Shown here piece by piece: positions 60,820-64,000 of a stretch of 64,000 nt of DNA. The notes under the pieces are model-generated. The model did no database searches. It had not been told where the DNA came from and saw only the letters and a list, made by a program, of their open reading frames with translations. Source of the stretch: Burkholderia sp. Nafp2/4-1b (GTDB taxonomy: Bacteria; Pseudomonadota; Gammaproteobacteria; Burkholderiales; Burkholderiaceae); the NCBI RefSeq assembly GCF_003635165.1, contig NZ_ML058597.1, positions 1,164,916 through 1,228,915 on the forward strand, written 5' to 3'. Positions within the stretch are counted from its first letter, which is position 1, and each line of letters starts with the position of its first letter. A program made the position numbers and the translations under genes.

Positions 60820-63060
60820 ATGCCCGCCCAGTTCAAGACGAGGCCTCGTGCCCTCGTGTCGGCGCTGACCTGCTCAGTGTTCCTGACGCCGCTGCTCGCC
60901 TCCGCCCAAACCGCTCCTGCCGCCGCGTCCACGCCCGCCGCGGGGCAGCCGGCCGCCGAACCGTCGGCGACGCTGCCGACGATCACGGTCCAGTCGTCCG
61001 CGCCGGCGGACCTGCAGGTGAAACGCTCGCCGTCGTTCAAGTTCACCGCGCCGCTGCTCGACACGCCGCGCTCGGTCACGGTGATTCCCGAGCAACTGAT
61101 CAAGGAAAAGAACGTCACGTCGTTCGCGGATGCGCTGCGCTCGGTGCCGGGCATCACATTCCTCGGCGGCGATGCGGCCGCGAACCCGTCGGCCGACCGT
61201 CCGGTGATCCGCGGCTTCGAATCGCGCAACTCGATCTTCGTCGACGGGATGCGCGACTCGGGCGTGCAGAACCGCGAGACGTTCGCGGTCGAGCAGATCA
61301 GCGTGATCAAGGGCCCGGACTCCGTGTACGCGGGCCGCGGCTCGGTGGGCGGCAGCATCGACATCGTCACGAAGACGCCGCAGAACGACAACTTCATCAA
61401 CAGCAGCATCGGCTTCGGCACCGACGGCTACAAGCGTGCGACGGTCGACGCGAACCGCAAGATCAACGACACGACGGCCGTGCGGCTGAACGTGATGGGC
61501 CACGACGCGAACCAGGCCGGCCGCAACGACGTGTACAACAAGCGCTGGGGCGTCGCGCCGTCGGTCGTGTTCGGGCTGAACACGCCGACCACGGTCACGG
61601 TCAGCTACTACCACATGAACTCGTACGACATGCCGGACTTCAGCGTGCCGTTCCGCGCGTCGGGCGGCACGCCGGTGCCGACCGATCGCGGGCAGTTCTT
61701 CGGGCTGAACACGCGCGACTACCGCTACGGGCAGACCGACACCGGCGAAGTGCGCGTCGAGCACAAGCTCGGCGACGGCTGGAAGCTGCGGAACACGACG
61801 ATGTTCGGGCGCTCGACGCTCGACTTCGTGGCGACGAATCCGCAGATCCTCGCGTCGAATCCGAACATGCTCGGCTTGCAGGCGAAGAGCGGCAAGTACG
61901 CGCTCAACAGCTTCTCGAACCAGACCGAAGTGACCGGCAGCGCGAGCCTGTTCGGGATGAAGCACACGATGACGGCCGGCGTCGAGTTCAGCCACGAGCA
62001 ATCGCGCTACGAGGGCTACCTCGTGTCGGATTCGGCTGGCAACAACATCCGCACAGGCGGCCCGTGCTCGGTGGCCGGCAACTGCACGCCGCTCGCCGGC
62101 GGCTGGAACCCGAACATGCCGTGGACCGGCAACATCGTACTGAACGGCGACAAGACCTTCCCCGGCCCGACGACGAACACGCGCACCGATACGGTGTCCG
62201 CGTACATCTTCGACACGGTCAGGCTGTCCGAGCGCTGGCAGTTCAACACCGGGCTGCGCTTCGACCGCTACGACACGACCGGCAAGCAGGCCGGCGTCGC
62301 CGACCTGTCGAACACGTCGAACCTGTTCAGCTACCAGTTCGGCCTCGTGTTCAAGCCGGTGACGAACGTGAGCCTGTACGCGTCGTACGGCACGTCGTCG
62401 AACCCGCCGGGCTCGAACGCCGGCCTCGGCGGCGGCACCGACCAGATCACCGCGACGAACCAGGACCTCGCGCCCGAGCGCTCGCGCAACATCGAGATCG
62501 GCGCTAAATGGGACGTGCTGCAGGATCAGCTGTCGCTGACGTCCGCACTGTTCCAGACCGAAAAGACCAATGCGCGCGTCAGCGACGGCCTCGGTCACAC
62601 CGTCAACGCGGGCAAGCAACGCGTGCGAGGCGTCGAACTGGGTTTTGCGGGCAACCTGACGCCGAAGTGGCACGTATTCGGCGGCTACTCGTACCTGAAT
62701 GCGATCACGGTCGACGCGGGCCCCGGCAGCCCCGGCGCATCGGGCCTGCCGATGGTGATGGTGCCGAAGCACAACTTCACGCTGTGGACGAGCTACGACG
62801 TGATGCCGAAGCTCACGCTCGGCGCGGGCGCGACGGTGATGAGCCAGACTTACGCATCGGTGTCGGCGACGACGAAGAAATGGACGCCCGGCTACGCGCG
62901 CTTCGACGCCGCCGCGACGTGGCGAGTGAACAAGACGATGGACGTTCAGCTGAACGTGCAGAACCTGTTCGACAAGAAGTACTACGCGAGCGCGTACCCG
63001 ATCTACGCGACGTGGGCGCCGGGCCGTTCGGCGATGGTCACGCTGAATTTCTATCAGTAA
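60820..63060 (+). CDS. TonB-dependent siderophore receptor (catecholate/Fiu-like)
   Basis: A 746-aa outer-membrane receptor. A signal peptide ends near ASAQT; a TonB-box-like segment (LPTITVQS) precedes the plug domain (SVTVIPEQLIKEKNVTSFAD, GGDAAANPSADRPVIRG, GMRDSGVQNRETFAVEQI), then a 22-strand barrel to the C-terminus (NVQNLFDKKYYASAYP). The pattern fits ferric-catecholate receptors of the Fiu/CirA group. The last residue is Gln after LNFY, not the usual terminal Phe. It is probably iron-regulated through the Fur-like box. Confidence 0.92.
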   Translation: MPAQFKTRPRALVSALTCSVFLTPLLASAQTAPAAASTPAAGQPAAEPSATLPTITVQSSAPADLQVKRSPSFKFTAPLLDTPRSVTVIPEQLIKEKNVTSFADALRSVPGITFLGGDAAANPSADRPVIRGFESRNSIFVDGMRDSGVQNRETFAVEQISVIKGPDSVYAGRGSVGGSIDIVTKTPQNDNFINSSIGFGTDGYKRATVDANRKINDTTAVRLNVMGHDANQAGRNDVYNKRWGVAPSVVFGLNTPTTVTVSYYHMNSYDMPDFSVPFRASGGTPVPTDRGQFFGLNTRDYRYGQTDTGEVRVEHKLGDGWKLRNTTMFGRSTLDFVATNPQILASNPNMLGLQAKSGKYALNSFSNQTEVTGSASLFGMKHTMTAGVEFSHEQSRYEGYLVSDSAGNNIRTGGPCSVAGNCTPLAGGWNPNMPWTGNIVLNGDKTFPGPTTNTRTDTVSAYIFDTVRLSERWQFNTGLRFDRYDTTGKQAGVADLSNTSNLFSYQFGLVFKPVTNVSLYASYGTSSNPPGSNAGLGGGTDQITATNQDLAPERSRNIEIGAKWDVLQDQLSLTSALFQTEKTNARVSDGLGHTVNAGKQRVRGVELGFAGNLTPKWHVFGGYSYLNAITVDAGPGSPGASGLPMVMVPKHNFTLWTSYDVMPKLTLGAGATVMSQTYASVSATTKKWTPGYARFDAAATWRVNKTMDVQLNVQNLFDKKYYASAYPIYATWAPGRSAMVTLNFYQ

Positions 63061-63078
63061 GTAAGCCACACCAACCGC

Positions 63079-63112
63079 GGCGGGCACGCGCGACACATCG
63101 CGCATGCCCGCC
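63079..63112. terminator. Long hairpin between receptor and DUF2891 genes
   Basis: Arms 63079-63093 and 63098-63112 pair over 15 positions with one mismatch around a 4-base loop. There is no T-run, but the place between two convergent stops suggests termination for both. Confidence 0.5.
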
Positions 63113-63132
63113 TCACTTCCGCGACGACGCGC

Positions 63133-64000
63133 CTACGCTTCGATCGCCAGCAGCGCGAAGGTCGCGAGCCAGTGCTCCCCCATGTAATCGCCGGCCACGT
63201 GCGCGAGCGCACTGGCCAGATGCCGGTCGGCCGCATCGAGCAGCTTCGTGCGCCGCGCATCGCCTTCCGGCAGCGCGCCGGCGAGCGCGCGCTGGCACCA
63301 CGCGCGGCTCAGGTTCAACCCGTCCAGATGCGCGATCTTGCCGTCGCTGCGATCGCTGACCGTTGCCGGCACGAACAGCGTCGCAGGCTCGCCGCGCGCC
63401 AGATCGGGCAAGAAGCGCGCGAACCAGCCGTCGAATTCGCCGGCCGGCAGCACGCGCCGCATCAGCTCGGCTTCCATCAGCGCCGGCGACAGGAACTCGT
63501 CGCCCGACGGCTCCCACGCCTGGCACGCGACATCGTTCAGGTGCCAGCGCTTCGCCGTATCGACGATCAGCGTCGCGAGCCCGTCGCGCTGCGTCGCGCG
63601 CGCGAAGTCGAGCGTCAGCGCGAGCGCGAACGCGGTGTTGAAATGCGTGCCGACGCGCAGCGGATAGGTTGCCTTCGGCAGAAACGTCTCGAAGCGCGCC
63701 ACGAACAGCTCGGTGAGCAGTGCCATCGTCTTCGCCCAGCGCGCGGCCTGCGGCACCACGCCCTTCAGCGCGAGCCGCTCCAGCTGCGCGGACAGCGCCA
63801 GCAGCCACGCCCATCCGTACGGCCGCTCGAAGCCGCTGTTGTGCGGCAGCGCGAGATACGCGCGTTCGCCGGCGACGTTCGCGTCGGTGAAATGCGCGTC
63901 GACGACGGCAATGATCCGCTCGGCCTCCGGCAGCGCCGGATAACGTTCCAGCACGCGCAGCACGAGCCAGTAGCCGTGCACGCACGAATGCCAGTCGTAA
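63133..64000 (-). CDS. DUF2891 family protein (5' end beyond window)
   Basis: The frame is open to the last base of the window (YDWHSCVHGYW at the edge), so the N-terminal part is missing; about 289 codons are seen. The visible part is rich in Trp, His and helices (HNSGFERPYGWAWLLALSAQ, GTHFNTAFALALTLDFAR, WHLNDVACQAWEPSGDEFL, NLSRAWCQRAL), the pattern of DUF2891, an alpha/alpha-toroid-like family of unknown function. No signal peptide can be judged. It is convergent with the TonB receptor gene. Confidence 0.8.
   Translation of the reverse strand, partial: YDWHSCVHGYWLVLRVLERYPALPEAERIIAVVDAHFTDANVAGERAYLALPHNSGFERPYGWAWLLALSAQLERLALKGVVPQAARWAKTMALLTELFVARFETFLPKATYPLRVGTHFNTAFALALTLDFARATQRDGLATLIVDTAKRWHLNDVACQAWEPSGDEFLSPALMEAELMRRVLPAGEFDGWFARFLPDLARGEPATLFVPATVSDRSDGKIAHLDGLNLSRAWCQRALAGALPEGDARRTKLLDAADRHLASALAHVAGDYMGEHWLATFALLAIEA

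Noticed and set aside
60874-63105. A 743-codon minus-strand frame opposite the TonB receptor
   Set aside because: Antisense shadow; the + strand shows signal peptide, plug and barrel of a receptor.
1-64000. CRISPR arrays, insertion sequences, tRNA/rRNA genes or prophage
   Set aside because: No regularly spaced repeats, transposase or integrase frames, terminal repeats, or tRNA/rRNA sequences were recognised anywhere in the window.

Overview
The window is high-G+C DNA (about two thirds G+C, strong G/C preference at third codon positions) with short intergenic gaps and many ATGA or GTGA stop/start overlaps. Gene content and order (pgaBCD with a linked glmS, AhpC/AhpF, an OmpC-type porin, many amino-acid ABC transporters and LysR/TetR switches) point to a betaproteobacterium of the Burkholderia type, probably the B. 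cepacia complex. No rRNA, tRNA, CRISPR, prophage or insertion sequence was seen. The species and replicon are inferences.

Layout. 1-5579: the end of a poly-N-acetylglucosamine (PNAG) operon (pgaB end, pgaC, pgaD, a glmS paralogue, an exported protein of unknown role). 5844-6680: a c-type cytochrome fusion. 6740-10791: a binding protein, an ATC-hydrolase-like protein and an N-carbamoyl-amino-acid hydrolase, divergent from a LysR regulator. 10875-11657: a ribbon-helix-helix/PIN toxin-antitoxin module with a chimeric remnant of an internal duplication. 11715-14687: Asp/Glu racemase, DAACS symporter and solute-binding protein. 15027-17317: ahpC-ahpF with promoter and terminator. 18455-23655: a six-gene operon of an amino-acid ABC importer, a C45 Ntn-hydrolase, a class III aminotransferase and a CMD protein. 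24706-26814: alanine racemase and an enoyl-CoA hydratase-like protein. 27007-32126: a compact chemosensory-like operon (membrane CheA-like kinase, mini-MCP, two CheX-type proteins, CheY). A good sigma-28-type promoter lies just outside it at 32290-32316.

32546-54164 looks like one co-regulated catabolic island of about 21.6 kb. It holds a polar amino-acid ABC importer with AruH-like arginine transaminase and an M14 deacylase; a BetI-like TetR; AruI-like 2-ketoarginine decarboxylase at the end of a Pot-type ABC transporter operon; a crotonase, acyl-CoA dehydrogenase and NDP-forming acyl-CoA synthetase operon; a porin; and a betainyl-CoA-thioesterase-like hotdog protein with a PuuC/KauB-like aldehyde dehydrogenase. 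Four promoters in it share one layout: a -35 of TTGAAC or TTGAAA, a 17-bp spacer, a -10 of TATACT or TAACAT, and an inverted repeat TTGAA-N6-TTCAA (one T variant) in fixed register with the -35. This is the strongest candidate for an undescribed regulon and pathway in the window.

54334-64000: an esterase, then an asparagine/aspartate locus (AnsP-like permease, aspartase, LysR, AnsA-type asparaginase), a TonB-dependent siderophore receptor with a Fur-like site, and the 3' part of a DUF2891 protein cut by the window end.
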